64,000 nt of DNA from Paraspadella gotoi (Eukaryota; Chaetognatha). The stretch's first letter is position 1. Each line of letters begins with the position of its first letter. A program made the position numbers and the translations under genes. The notes beneath the pieces are model-generated. The model was not told the DNA's origin. It did not search any database and saw only the letters and a program-made list of their open reading frames with translations. Below are positions 13,804 through 27,412 of this stretch, in pieces. Location: assembly GCA_051294375.1 (NCBI GenBank), contig CM119271.1, positions 11,675,896 through 11,739,895 of the forward strand. The letters are read 5' to 3'.

Positions 13804-16561
13804 TCAAACAAGGCGCTTCTGGTTGCTGCAAATGAAGCAAGATTGGATGACATCCAGACATCCCACATGAAAGGAATGGCCGCAGTTGAACACGACCAAA
13901 TCCGTCTGAGTCAGAGCGGTGCCGCCGGCGCCGCCGCCAGCCTGGGCAGCGGCGCCAGCTGGGCCTCCAGCGTCCGCTGAGGGAACGACCTGTTCTGGAG
14001 GGGGCGGCCCGATCAACTGAGAGTGACAAATTTGGCAACAATTGAAGTCGGAAACGGAAATGCCCTTTTTCTGAATTTTGACGTGACGTTGGAAAAGATT
14101 GAAGGAATCGTTGACGAGGATCTTCTGACATCCTTCGAGCAACGAGATCTGCAGATTGTAGTCGTGGAGAATCTTGACGAGCGACTTCTGCAATCCCTCG
14201 ATCTCCATTCCCTCTTTGATCCGTTGAATGAGGATGATGGGGTCCACGTGGGTCCCGATGTTCTGAAGGAGGCCGACGACGAACTTGGGTTTGTCTATGG
14301 CGTGCTCGACGAGGTCTTCCCACAGATCCGGGTCATCGTGCTCTTTGCAAAACTCGATCGCCATCTCCACATCCTTCAAAGAGTTCATGATGAGAGCGAG
14401 GGCGTGCTTGAGGTTCCCCATGCGTCCGTAGAGATAAATGGTCTCGACGACGAGATCCAATTCGTAGCAGCGTTCCGCGGATTTGGTCAAATCATAGAAG
14501 GTCGTGCTCTTGAGGTATTGAAGCAGACGAGACTGATCGAATTCGGCGAAGAGCATCACGAGATCGTCGTAATGCTCAGTCCTCAAAAGCTTCGATTGAT
14601 TCAACGGATCCTTTTTATTCAATTTATCCAAAAATAGAAAATACAAATCCCGTCTACGACGCAAGTGAGACACGATCTTGTCCAGCGGAAGTTGATCCAA
14701 ACCGTCGAGGAGCAACTTGAGAGTTTTGTCTTTATCCAACTCGAAGAGTTCCACGACTTTGTCGACGATGGAATGGAAGAGGTTGTGCTTCTTGATGAGC
14801 ACGAAGACTTGTTCGTTTCTCAAACGGAGGTACATCTCCAAGGCTTTGTCGAAACGACTTTCTTTCGTGTAGAGGAGAGCGAGACATTCGAGCAAGACGT
14901 CGTTGGACAATTCGATCTCCATTCGATCCCAGATAGCGTTGACGATCGTGGGAATGTGATAGAGATCGGCCGGCCATTCGCGGAGGAAAGCGGCGAAGGC
15001 GAAAGGGTCAGTTTGGAGGAACTCGCCCAATACCATCTCGTAGACGGCGGGATCGAGTCGGGCGCCGCCTTTGGGAAGGTAAGGGGCGATGATTTTGAGT
15101 TGACCGATGCGAGCGAACGTGTAGACCTGCTCCTCCCATTGAGGGCGGGTTTTTAAGCAGAGTGAGCACTGCAGGGCGGCGTCTTCGTAATAACCTTCCT
15201 CCAGCAAATACTTGATGTATTCTCTAGAGATGTCCTGATAATTGTGCCGCTTGAGTTCCCTTCCATGACGTTGCACGGCGTCCAACGCCTCCTTGTATTC
15301 GTCGTGAGCGAGGAGCCAATCCACGTGATCGTCCTGATCCCTCAACTTCCCGAGCACGACATCTTTGGGAGAGACGATGTAGTAGAGAACGTCTTCGTCG
15401 ACGAATTCGAGATGATAATCGTTGCATCGATATTCGCTGAATCCTCGAATGGAGAGGGCGTCGTTGGAGATCTCCTCGAAGGAATTCATGGAGGGTTTGA
15501 GGATCCGGATGTGAGGACGAGAGGAAACTGGTTTCCCCGCTTCCATCTTCGGTTCTCGATCGTCGTAAGAGAGGACGACGATCTGATCGGCGCCGAGTGG
15601 AGCCACGCCGCAGACGAAGAACTCCGTGGCGAACATCGCGACGATGGCGACGAAGCGATTGGGGAGATCGCGGTGCGTCTCCATCTCGGCTTTGGGCCGG
15701 GAACGGATCTCGCAGACTGGAAAGAAAAAGAGGGAGAGGGAGGATGTGGCACATGCATTTACTTTTTAGTTTCGCTTTTCCTATTTTAAGAAAAAATGGA
15801 GGCAACCCTTCTTGAGTTTATCGAGGTTAAATTTATGACCACTTTTAATCTCTCTCGGGGTCTCTCTCTCTCTCATATTCTTTGTTTCAGATCATTATTT
15901 TCCCTTTCCAAAAATGATGAACTGAAAACCATCTTGCACAGAAACCTCACAATGAAACAAATTCTAATTTAAATAAAAGGAAATTGTTTTCTTTATAACA
16001 TAAGCACTAAATTCTTTTTGTCCCCTTTATCAAAACAGAGAGACCACCTTCAACCAAATCAGGGATAACCCTAGCACTCGCCTTTAATCGTATCTCCCCA
16101 CCCAACGATAAGCGTCGTATCGTCCTTCCAACACAGATTGCATCGATAGAGTTCGGGTCTCAACTCTGGACTGTGATCCCTGGCGATAAATGTGATCCTC
16201 TGCTTGGACGTCATGTCGTAGATCTTGACCCCGAGATCGTTGGACCAAGCGATGAGATCCGATCTCCACTTGATGTTGCGAATCGGGCCTTCGCCTTGAT
16301 GCAGCACGAAGGACCGGTTCGTGCTGAAGATCCCCTTCTCGTTGAGGACGAGTTTGTCGTCGCCCGAGACGTAGCGACGACTCGCCCCCTGGCGGGAGAA
16401 ATTTGGATCGAGGGCGACGGCTTTGACGGGGCGATCGAGGTTGACGAAACGGTTGCCTTCGTTGTTGTACATCCCTGGGAAAGGGCGGGGAGATATATCT
16501 ATAGTTATATATAACTTAAGGGTTCATAAAATACATATTAAAGAAATTAAAACAAATTTTT

Positions 16562-16595
<34 letters not shown>

Positions 16596-17405
16596 ACCGC
16601 CCCCCCTCCTCTACCCAAAATCTAACCGGTAATAACGACCCTCCCATCGTCGGAGCAACTCGCGATGTGGTCTCCAGCGGCGTCGATGCTGATCTGATTC
16701 ACTGTGGTGGTGTGGGCGTTGATCTCTTTACCCACAATGTTGTTCCCTTGTGGGTCGAGGATGTGGATGACTCCCCAATGCGTCCCCAAGGCCACGAATT
16801 TGGGATGCACCGCCATGGCGGAGGCTGCGTCTTTGCCGAGGATGTGAGCCAGGTCGTTGCCGAGTCGTTCTGTTGGACATAAACGATGGATTTGAACTTA
16901 TTTTTTTCTATTTTTGATTTGATTAATAAAACTATTCTCATGATTATGACCAATTATTATTAACCTTTCGTATTACTTCGTATTAACTTTTTTTTTCGAT
17001 ACAGATTTATAACGGAATTTTAGAAAACAGTTTCGGCGTTTATTGCCAGGCCGAAAACGGTAATAGTATGAGAAACCTATTTATCAGTGAACTCTCTAAA
17101 GTCTAAACCCATCCAAGCCGAGGTGAGCTCTATTGCTCTATACAATATAAAATCCGCTTACCACTGGTGGATCTTACCGAAATACCCTTGGGGCATTTGG
17201 GCATTCCCCTACCGTATTTGAGACAAGGCTCCAGTTCGGCCTCTTCCTCTTCATCTTCTTCGTCGAAATCGCTGAAGTCGAGTTCGGCTTCGAAGTCGTC
17301 GTCGTCGATGTCGTCGTCGTCGTCGTCGTCGTCGGAACGGCGACTCGACTGGGATGCGACGGTGAAGGGCGTGGCGGGGGATTCGATGCGACCCAGGGAT
17401 TCCAT
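13804..17405 (-). CDS. VPS41: HOPS complex subunit VPS41
   Basis: Four exons, 17405-17213, 16869-16627, 16474-16082 and 15716-13804, giving 913 aa (human 854). HOPS tethers late endosomes, lysosomes and autophagosomes before fusion. The acidic N-terminus includes an Asp run from (GTC)n; LKYERLGNDLAHILGKDAAS matches the family start. WD40 repeats follow (GTHWGVIHILD, KWRSDLIAWSNDLGVKIYD, YRCNLCWKDDTTLIVGWGDTIKV). The long exon carries the clathrin-repeat solenoid (DQDDHVDWLL, LIKKHNLF, NIGTHVDPIILIQRIKEGMEI, VKILHDYNLQISLLEGC) and a C-terminal RING-H2 (CQICHSQL...FNCGHSFHVGCL...CFIC). The donor after exon 3 is GC, not GT: AAAG|GCGAGT joins in phase to VCEIRSRPK, as in other VPS41 proteins. A Gly/Ala-rich loop interrupts the RING near residue 870. 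Confidence 0.95.
16080..16082 (-). other. GC-AG 5' splice site in VPS41
   Basis: The coding strand reads AAAG|GCGAGTG at the end of exon 3. Only this cut joins DTIK to VCEIR in frame with the family alignment, so this intron (15717-16081) begins with GC. Its acceptor is a standard TTTCCAG. Confidence 0.85.
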
Positions 17406-17833
17406 CGTTGAGGATGGGGGGGGGTGGGGGGTGGAGTCAGCAGCGAAGGGAATTCATTTTTTTTTAAGGAAAACGGGATTGAGGGAGAATGTCAGACGAT
17501 CGACTGATCGGGCGGCGAAAGAAGACAGAGAGCGAGACGAAGTTCCTTTGTTTTGGCTCGTCCAATTTTTAACGAGGCATCTTTTCGTAAAAAAATGCAA
17601 AAAATTAATATCAGAGAAAGTTAATTTACGAATTTTTTTAAAAATGTAGAAAAAGAATAACGGTTTAATAAAAAAAGAAAAATATCCCATGCGACTAGGC
17701 CAGTTGAACAATATTGATATAAAAGGAGTAATATTAATTATTTGAGCGGCGAGGATAAAAAAAAGAGAGAAAAGGCAAGATGGCGACGACGAACCAAAAG
17801 TGTTCGACTCTTGACGACAACAACGACAACCCT
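17406..17833. other. Spacer between ADPRH and VPS41
   Basis: 428 bp, AT-rich, with a G-run near 17417-17432 just above the VPS41 start. No other feature seen. Confidence 0.6.
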
Positions 17834-20027
<2,194 letters not shown>

Positions 20028-20148
20028 ATTTTCCGTCGAAGCCAAAATTAAAATAGCTCAACTTTGATGTAAAAAAAAACATCAAATTAACAAAACCAAA
20101 AAAATGAAAATAATAAAACCAACATTATGTAAATTAGATTTAAGGCCT

Positions 20149-20154
20149 TTTATT
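20149..20154 (-). terminator. Possible polyadenylation signal of ZNG1
   Basis: AATAAA on the minus strand, about six bases after the ZNG1 stop codon and ~120 bases before the ADPRH start. Cleavage shortly downstream would leave a very short 3' UTR. Confidence 0.45.
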
Positions 20155-20159
20155 TTTCT

Positions 20160-21715
20160 CTAAACGAGACAATCTCTCATTGCCGCCTCCAAACTTTCTC
20201 GTCCCAAATTCTTTCCGATGAAAACAAGTCTCGTTTCCAGCTCATTATCTTCGCCTTCGACGTCTTTCAAATCGTAAATCTCTTGAACTCCTTGCAGCAT
20301 CTTCACTCCGCCGCCTTCTAAGAGGATCGTCCCCTTGGCCCGCAGCACCGTCGTCGCTTCGCCTCCTCCTCCGACGAAGACCTTCTCCCACAGGAGATCC
20401 TGGAGAAAAGACTCGAACTTCTCGAGACGAACCTTCGACGATCCGAAGTCTAGAGTGAGAGTAGAGATGTTGGGATCGAGATGCGGCGTCCAAGTCGATC
20501 CAATCTCTTTTCTCTTCTCTTCGATCTTTGCTAAATCGTAGGCCTTCAGATCGAGCAACTTGTCCAGATCCACCCGCGCCATCTCAGTCTTCAGCACCTC
20601 CGCGGCGGAATTGACGGCGCGAATCTCGGCCTCGAAATCGTGCAGCGCCGCGGCGTCCGGCACGAGGTCCGTCTTGTTGAGCACGACCAGATCGGCGAGG
20701 GCGATTTGACGCAACATGGCGCCGAAAGAGGTCTCTCGTTCCTCTTTGACCGCTTGGCGGAGTTGGGCGGGTCCGAACTTGGCGTCCATGAGAGTGACGA
20801 CGGCGTCGAGGAAGACGTGAGACTCGAGTTCTTCGTCGAGCCAAAAGATGGAGGCGATGGGGCCGGGGTCGGCGAGGCCCGTCGTCTCCAGCAGGATGTA
20901 GTCGAACTTTCCCTTTTTCTCCATCAGATTCTCGATGGCTTTGACGCCGTTGTCTTTGACGCTACAGCACAGACATCCGTTGCGGAGTTCGAGCCACTCT
21001 TCGTAGAGGGCGCCTTCCTCGCCGACGGACATCACCTACCAAAATGATAAGATTATAATCATTATAATTATAATCATTAATCAACCAATCAAAACACCAC
21101 CATAATTACTGCTAAAGACTATAATTAAGTATTGAAAAATCGAGAAACAGAACTAATATTGACATCCAAAATGAAAATGTATCAATTCACGTTCAACACT
21201 ACAATATGTAAATGAGATTGAGAAATTCAATCTCATTAAAGATCATATTAAATAATCATCCCTTACAAAATAACAATAAAATAATGTCTAAATTTCCTCT
21301 TTTCTTTAACTTTTTTCTTTTTTTCATCTTTTTTTCGTCTCCCATTCCTACAAACCCGAGCTCGCCTCGAACGCCGGACCTGTTCCATGGCGGATCCTTC
21401 CCCAAACCTGTTCCATGGTGGATCCTTCCCCAAACCTGTTCCATGGCGGATCCTTCCCCAAACCTGTTCCATGGCGGATCCTTCCCCAAACTCGTTGACT
21501 ATGACGGCGATTCTTTTATCGTGTTGCTCGGTCAGGATGTAATTGAGAAGCGTCGATTTACCAGCGCCCAAATATCCGGTGATGATCGTCACTGGGATCT
21601 TGGGGATGACTCTGTCTCTTTTAGTCATGACTCTGTCTCTATCAGAGATGATGCCATCACCGTTCCCATTTAAGACGGGGATCAACGTCGGAACGTCCTC
21701 GTCGTCAGAATCCAT
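20160..21715 (-). CDS. ZNG1: Zinc-regulated GTPase metalloprotein activator (COBW/CBWD family)
   Basis: Two exons, 21715-21464 and 21035-20160, giving 375 aa. ZNG1 is a GTP-dependent zinc chaperone that loads type 1 methionine aminopeptidase. The N-terminus [14 protein letters not shown] is acidic. Walker A is [46 protein letters not shown] (metal-binding CxCC) and [19 protein letters not shown] (Walker B) follow, then VVLNKTDLV for guanine recognition. The C-terminal COBW domain holds [30 protein letters not shown] and [10 protein letters not shown]. All motifs are intact. The end of exon 1 is the first of four 28 bp tandem copies, each ending CAG|GT, so the true donor is ambiguous; the first copy gives the family protein directly. 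Confidence 0.94.
21380..21491 (-). repeat. Four tandem 28 bp copies carrying the ZNG1 exon 1 end and donor
   Basis: Copies at 21464-21491, 21436-21463, 21408-21435 and 21380-21407 on the minus strand each read GTTTGGGGAAGGATCC...GGAACAG, with one base differing (GCC/ACC) in one copy. The first copy codes for FGEGSAMEQ of ZNG1. Each copy ends CAG followed by GT, making four consecutive candidate 5' splice sites. Confidence 0.95.
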
Positions 21716-22019
21716 CTTCTTTATGAAATGGAAAACGACGAGGTCATAGCGATTCCACGATTATAACTATTATATTATAAGTCTTGTTAATTTCTTGCAG
21801 AATTGTTTAAAATGTTTTTACAAATTTTCTTTTTTTTTTGTCAAACGAGCGCCGTCCCCCGTCGTCATTAAATTAAACTGAAATATCAAAAATTCGAAGA
21901 GAAACCTAGAAACAAATTCCAATTTCCTAGAAATAAGAGTGGAAGCAACGAAACAAAACTTTTTATTTTCTTCACTCAACAACCCGCTCTCTCTCTATCG
22001 TCTCTCTCTCTCTTCTTTC
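21716..22019. other. Spacer between RPL28 and ZNG1
   Basis: 304 bp. TTTATT at 21962-21967 gives AATAAA on the minus strand 53 bases after the RPL28 stop, a plausible polyadenylation signal. Confidence 0.55.
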
Positions 22020-22696
22020 TCAATCCTTCTTGGTCTTCTTGCCGACCCGCGGGCGCTGACTCCGCAGGATGGCGGAGGCCCTCTTCATCGCGGCGCGCTT
22101 CTTCGACTTGTTGAAGCCTTTGACGCTTTTGGCGACGGAGTTGAGGACGGCGCGGCGTCCTTTCTTCAGCGTCACCGCGTTGAGACTTTTGTTGGGTTTG
22201 TTGGCCTCTGAAAAAGGAAGCGATTCGATTAGATACTTTTTTGCTCCGTCTGTCTCTTTGGGTATAATATATCAACAATGTATATACATATAATATATAT
22301 ACAAGTAATACAAAAGAATAAAAAAAGAGAATTATAATTAGTTTAAATAAATATCCCGTGAGAGCGCAGGAAATTAAAAAATATCCGTATTATGTAAAAT
22401 ATCAAATGAAATAGCGTCCTTGCTAATCAACTAATCGAGTAAACCTAAGACGAACCCGAGTTTCCCCCTTTTAAATCAAACTCACGTTTGACTTTTTTGG
22501 TGATGAGCACGACTCCCTTATCCTTGGCCGCCGTGACCCCGACGGCTTTGGGGTCGACGAGTCCGCTGCTCTGGCGACTGTGAAGTCCGGTCAGGTTGCA
22601 GGCTTCCTTGGTGAAGACCTTGTTGCGGCAGAGTCGACCCTTCATCATGAAGGAGGACGAGTTGCGCACGATCATCCAGCAAAGATCAGAAGACAT
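22020..22696 (-). CDS. RPL28: Large-subunit ribosomal protein eL28
   Basis: Two exons, 22696-22486 and 22207-22020, giving 132 aa (human 137). A 60S component. MSSDLCWMIVRNSSSFMMK matches the family start; GLVDPKAVGVTAAKDKGVVLITKK is the conserved central strand region; the C-terminus KRASAILRSQRPRVGKKTKKD is the family signature. Strongly basic. The pyrimidine-rich stretch near the start (TTTTTCTCTCTTCTC on the plus strand complement) could not be tested as a TOP element. Confidence 0.95.
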
Positions 22697-22896
22697 TTTG
22701 GGGGCTTTTTTAGTTTTTCGAGAGAGAAGAGGAGAGATTTTATAAACGGAAAAACTGGATATAATGAGAAAAAAAAAACAAATTCATAATAAAAAGTTCA
22801 ATAACAATAAATTTGACACAAAGAGAATGAGCGAATAAAATCCAATGGCAATAAAGTTCACAACCATTTTTTTTTATAAAAAAAAAAAAAAAATAC

Positions 22897-25800
22897 TTAA
22901 TTCAACTCGATCTCAACTTGACGTCTCTCCGCTTCGTCTTCCGCGCTTCGGTCTTCCCCGTCCATCTCTCTCTCCCTCTCTTTCCTCTCACTCTCTTTCC
23001 CGCCCAATGGATAATGAATAAAGAAGGTCCTTCTCTTCTCTTCTCCTTCTTCTTTCCACTCTGGATCAACGACGAGAAAAGAATCAGGGATTCGAAGATT
23101 TCGATCCAACGAAGTCGCGCAGTTCAAATCTTGACCGATCTGGAGACAAAAAGTTTGGAATTGATTTCATTAATGGATTGATTGATTGACTGATTGATTG
23201 ATTCAATGACCGCCTTACTTGTCAGTAAATTGGGTTTTTTTTTTCTCCTATGATTCGACTTTGTTCGATTCGAAGGATTTATTCGAATTAATCACAAAAA
23301 TAGATCCATTTTACGTTATTTATTTTTCTGAAATTCCTAAATTGATCGATTTAGAATAGTTGATAGTTCCTCACTTTGTCTTCCTTCAACTCGGACTCGG
23401 AGACCCGATGATGGGGGACGAAGAGGGTGCCGTCGATCTCCTGGACGCGCGTGCTGTATTGGCGTGGCGCCACCAACGTCATTCGCGTCTCCGCGTCGTC
23501 GAGACTCACGTGAATCTGACGCGCGTGTTGCCAGTGAGCGAAAGCCGCGCGTAAATCCGGACTTGAACAACGACGAAAAAAAAAAAAAAAAAACTCAATT
23601 ACTTGATTAATTAAATAATTAATTTGGTAATTACTTGAAAGCGGCTTTGGTATCGCGAAAGAGATCGTTGGATAAGAGGAAACAATCTACTCCGCTTTCG
23701 AAGCAACAGAAAATCGTAAAGAGGTCATCCTGGGTCATCTGCAAAAGAGAATGGGACAAAATTAGTTGCATAACATCAAAAGTTACTTCTCTTCAATGTA
23801 TATAACGTAAGATACGCTGCCGCTCAATCCACCGTCTCCGAGGAATGCACCCCAAAAGATCCCGACCTCCTCTTGGCCCTTTCTCGATCCCTCGCTCGTA
23901 CGGTTGTACCTCTTTGGTCATAAAGATTTTGGCGTGGTTTCGCATCTCCTTGACGACGCGCGCGTGATCTCGTCGGTTCCACCAATCGCGAGCGATGACG
24001 GCGACGCGTTTCTCCGACTTTTCTGAGAAATGCTTGACGACTTTGAGGACGCGTTGCATCTTGAATTTAGTAATGCTGGTTGATTAATAATTAATAATAA
24101 TAATAATAATTAATAAGCAGAGAATAAACTAAGATAGACTGAATAGAAAGCTTGCAGGGTCATTGCGAGAAGGATATCAAAGTGAGGGGCAAGATAGCTT
24201 ATTTATTAAATAAATGGATAATATTTAATTCAGGGTATATTTATCTACATTTTTCGTATCACTTGTATTGAATATTTAATTAATTCCAAACAACCTTGGT
24301 GGAGATGCTGGTCTTATTGGCTGCGTGCGACTGACGATAACAAAGATTAAGTCCGTCGATAACGAGATCGAAAGGCCCTTCCGCTCTGACGAAGCGTTGG
24401 ACGGACTCCACTTCTTCGGGATCCGATTTGTCGTAGACGTTAGCGCCGATCAAGACTTCGCTCAAAAACTGGACGAAAGTCGAGGACGAAATCATGTAAG
24501 AGATGATTATTAAAATGGGATTGAATTTCTCAATCTAATAAGCATATTTTAGTATTAAACTTAAATGAGTTTATTTATATTTTAGATTTCAATATTAGCT
24601 CTGTTTTTCGGTTTTTCAGCAAGATAATTATAGTTTTTAGCAATGTTAATGATTAACAGAAATTTTAGTAATATTTTAAACAAACCTTTTCCTTAATTTC
24701 GTCGAATCTAAGAAGCTGGAGTCTTTCGAGCGTCTTCCCGCTCAAGGGACACACGCCGCTTTTGGGCATCTTGATCGATCCGTGGACGAAGCGATTCGCG
24801 GATTCTCCGTGAAATGTTAGAAACCAGACGGCCAACTACAAAGTAGAATGGCGCATTCAAAATTGATTAAAATAATTAAAAAAGTAATTATAATTTGAAT
24901 ATAATTCGTGCCTCACTTTCTTGGCGACGTCGGCGTGAGGGATGTAGCCAGTCTTTCGCCAGTGACTCAGAACTTTTTCCATGTTAATTCTCGACCTCTC
25001 GTCTCGATTCTGTTTTCGATACAAGATTGGACTGATCATTTGTTTTAAATCTTAATTGCATATTATTATTATTATTATTTTAAAAATGTATACTAGAAAT
25101 TATTTGATATTTATTTCGAGTTATTTATACAGATTAACAACAAGTATTCTACTGAAAAGGCCGATTCTTCTACCCACTCCCTCACCGTCTGTTGCTGCAG
25201 CAGAGTATCCATGACCAACTTCCAGACTTGCTCCGTCCCGACGCTTCTGTCTTCGTAAAGAAGATCGAGACTCTCCCGCGGCTGCACCGACTCCAGGTGG
25301 GAATTCTGCAGCAGCAGCACCACGTCGAGGTCGCCCTCCTTCGCCGCGGCGACGAGCATCGGGAGAAAGTCGGACCAAGAGGAATCTCCGCGTGAGTTAA
25401 GGCGACCTGAAATGGGAGAAAATGAGTTTAATTGACATTTAGGCATTTAAATATTTTAGGGAATTAAATTAAATTTTCGATTTTTATTTTGATTCTTGCG
25501 ATTATAAAAAAATTCGAGGAAGGAAAAAACTACAATAACCGAACCAAAGAAAGTCGGTTGGACTATGTCCCTAATATGATACCTAATACATATGAATACA
25601 ATTGGTTCACATGTCGGGAAGAAACTTTCGTGAAGATTCATCATCGGACTTTTATTCATTTGAATATTTATTCATTTGACAAAACATTTCACAACGTGTA
25701 TATTCATTCATTATTCATTGATTGATTGGCTTTCCTTTTCATCTATCATGAGTTATTAATGATTATGGGAGAGGTGTTGGCCGTTGGGGTGTTGGAGACA

Positions 25801-27231
25801 AATTCATGAGGACGTCGAGGATCTCGAGACGGACTATTCGCGATGAACATTTAAACGAACCGTTCTTCAATACTGATATTGTTCTAATATTGTTTATCAT
25901 TTATTAATATGTTTTGCCTTTCAGTGATATCGAGTATCGTGCTAATAATTAATAAATGATACGTGTCAGAATACGGTTGATCAGAATACAGTGATTGGTT
26001 CCGCGTCTCCCCTTTTATACTGTGACCTTTTATACTTCTCACAGTTCTCAGATATCAGATCCATACTCTAAGACTGATTGCATCTGTCGACTGCGCCGTC
26101 CGCTCATCGCCTGATTGGTAGGCCCCGTTGGAGACCCCGATGCGACCCAGCTCCGGTTGACGTGAGCCTCCTTTACCCACTGATGTTTCTACATGAAAAC
26201 CCCTCCAACAGGGGTACTGATAGGTTTTGTGGTTCTTGATCATTATGTTTCTCTTCTGATCTATCTGTAGATCTATCTGTAGATTCCTGGGTGCACTGTC
26301 AATGTACACCGTCATTGTACGGCCACCCGTGATCACTGATCAAACATTCCCTGATTGGAGCGAGACTTTCTGCCACACCTTCATTCTCGGTGACACTCCT
26401 TCGGTCACCGCACACTCATCATTACCCGTTAGGGGGTACGCAGGATTCGCCCCCTAACACACACTTTCTTAAAACTTTTTTAATACGTACATAATTACAA
26501 AATCTGACATGTAGCATCAACAACTAACCCAACAAAGGAAACGCCTCCCTCCAGATGGAGGACCGCGCAACAACGTTAACAAGCTCCTTGCAGACTTCGG
26601 TGGCGGCGAGGCTGAAATGGTGCTGCTCGAAGAAAAGTCGGATTCGGTCGCAGAGTTCGTCGTCAAGTTCCGGGCGTCGCTCGAGCGAGTTGGCGAGGGC
26701 GTGGAGGAATCCCAGATCGAAAGCGAAATGCGGCGCGGCCCCGTTGGACGCCGAGATCTCTCTCAGGCGTCGCGATAGAGCGAGGTAGTCGTCGCCGTCG
26801 TCCGCAGCGCCAGTACCGTCGGCGCAGCATCTCATCAAAAGAGCGAAAGGCGCTTCGGCGTCAGAGGTCGACGGGAGACGCTCGACCACAGTCCGAAGTC
26901 CATTGACGGACGCCAGATCCTCGGCCAACGCTCCAGAAGACTCGAGCGCTTTTCGCACCGAAGAATAGCGGACGAGCTGCTCGGCCCGACTGGCGAGGCG
27001 CACCTCGGCATCTTCGGGTTTGACGTCGCGGGCTTCAACGGCTCCGGGAGGTGTGGCACGAAAAGCGCGCCGGGGCGGAGATAGCAAGGCGAGATGGCGT
27101 TCGCGCGAGTGGAGTGGCGGAAGGACGAGACAAGTGCGATGATGAGAAGCAGAAACAAAAGACGATTCGTGGGAAAAAGTTAATAAATAAGCGTTGCGAC
27201 GGATCGTCGCTAAGCAACGCCGAGACAACAT
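22897..27231 (-). CDS. PRORP: Protein-only RNase P (mitochondrial, MRPP3-like)
   Basis: Nine exons: 27231-26529, 25406-25186, 25009-24917, 24835-24686, 24468-24295, 24059-23910, 23738-23635, 23561-23375 and 23139-22897, giving 674 aa, all in phase. Cuts 5' leaders from mitochondrial tRNA precursors. The first exon encodes a basic presequence and an Ala/Glu-rich helical region, as expected for PPR-like repeats. The central zinc-knuckle area reads MPKSGVCPLSGKTLERLQL. The metallonuclease (NYN) domain has FDLVIDGLNLCY (first catalytic Asp), RVAVIARDWW, MTQDDLFTIFCCFESGVDCFLLSNDLFRDTKAAF (further acidic residues) and a distal FAHWQHARQIHV. The C-terminus is an unusual Glu/Arg-rich tail. Where relatives have CxxC in the knuckle, this sequence shows CxxS. 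Confidence 0.92.
25407..26528. mobile_element. PRORP intron 1 with a candidate solo LTR
   Basis: The 1.1 kb intron is long for this window. A block from ~25790 to ~26459 begins TGTTGGAGACAAATTC and ends CCCCCTAACA, so it has TG...CA ends; it contains TTTTATAC promoter-like repeats near 26010-26035 and a hairpin (TTAGGGGG...CCCCCTAA) at its end. I found no matching target duplication. The first ~35 bases resemble those at 41282. A solo LTR is an inference. Confidence 0.4.
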
Positions 27232-27412
27232 CGCGCCCTTGACTGAAACTAGAAAAATAAATAAGCAATTTTATTTTATTTTATTTAACACTAGGGCAGC
27301 TTTCCAAAATATTTTACGTAATAACTTCTAACAAACAAAGAGTCAATGAGAGAAAAAGTGGGAATGACTAAGCGAGACTAGATCGAGATAGAATGAGGAA
27401 CCAAAATGAGTT

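Noticed and set aside
14023-15156. Plus-strand frames across VPS41
   Set aside because: Mirror frames of a GC-rich coding exon with firm family identity on the other strand.
21256-21491. Repeats of 28 bp considered as a CRISPR-like array
   Set aside because: Copies abut with no spacers, lie across a coding exon end and its intron, and the genome is eukaryotic.
26055-26336. Minus-strand 93-codon frame in PRORP intron 1
   Set aside because: No family match; it lies in the candidate LTR block and the flanking exons join in phase without it.
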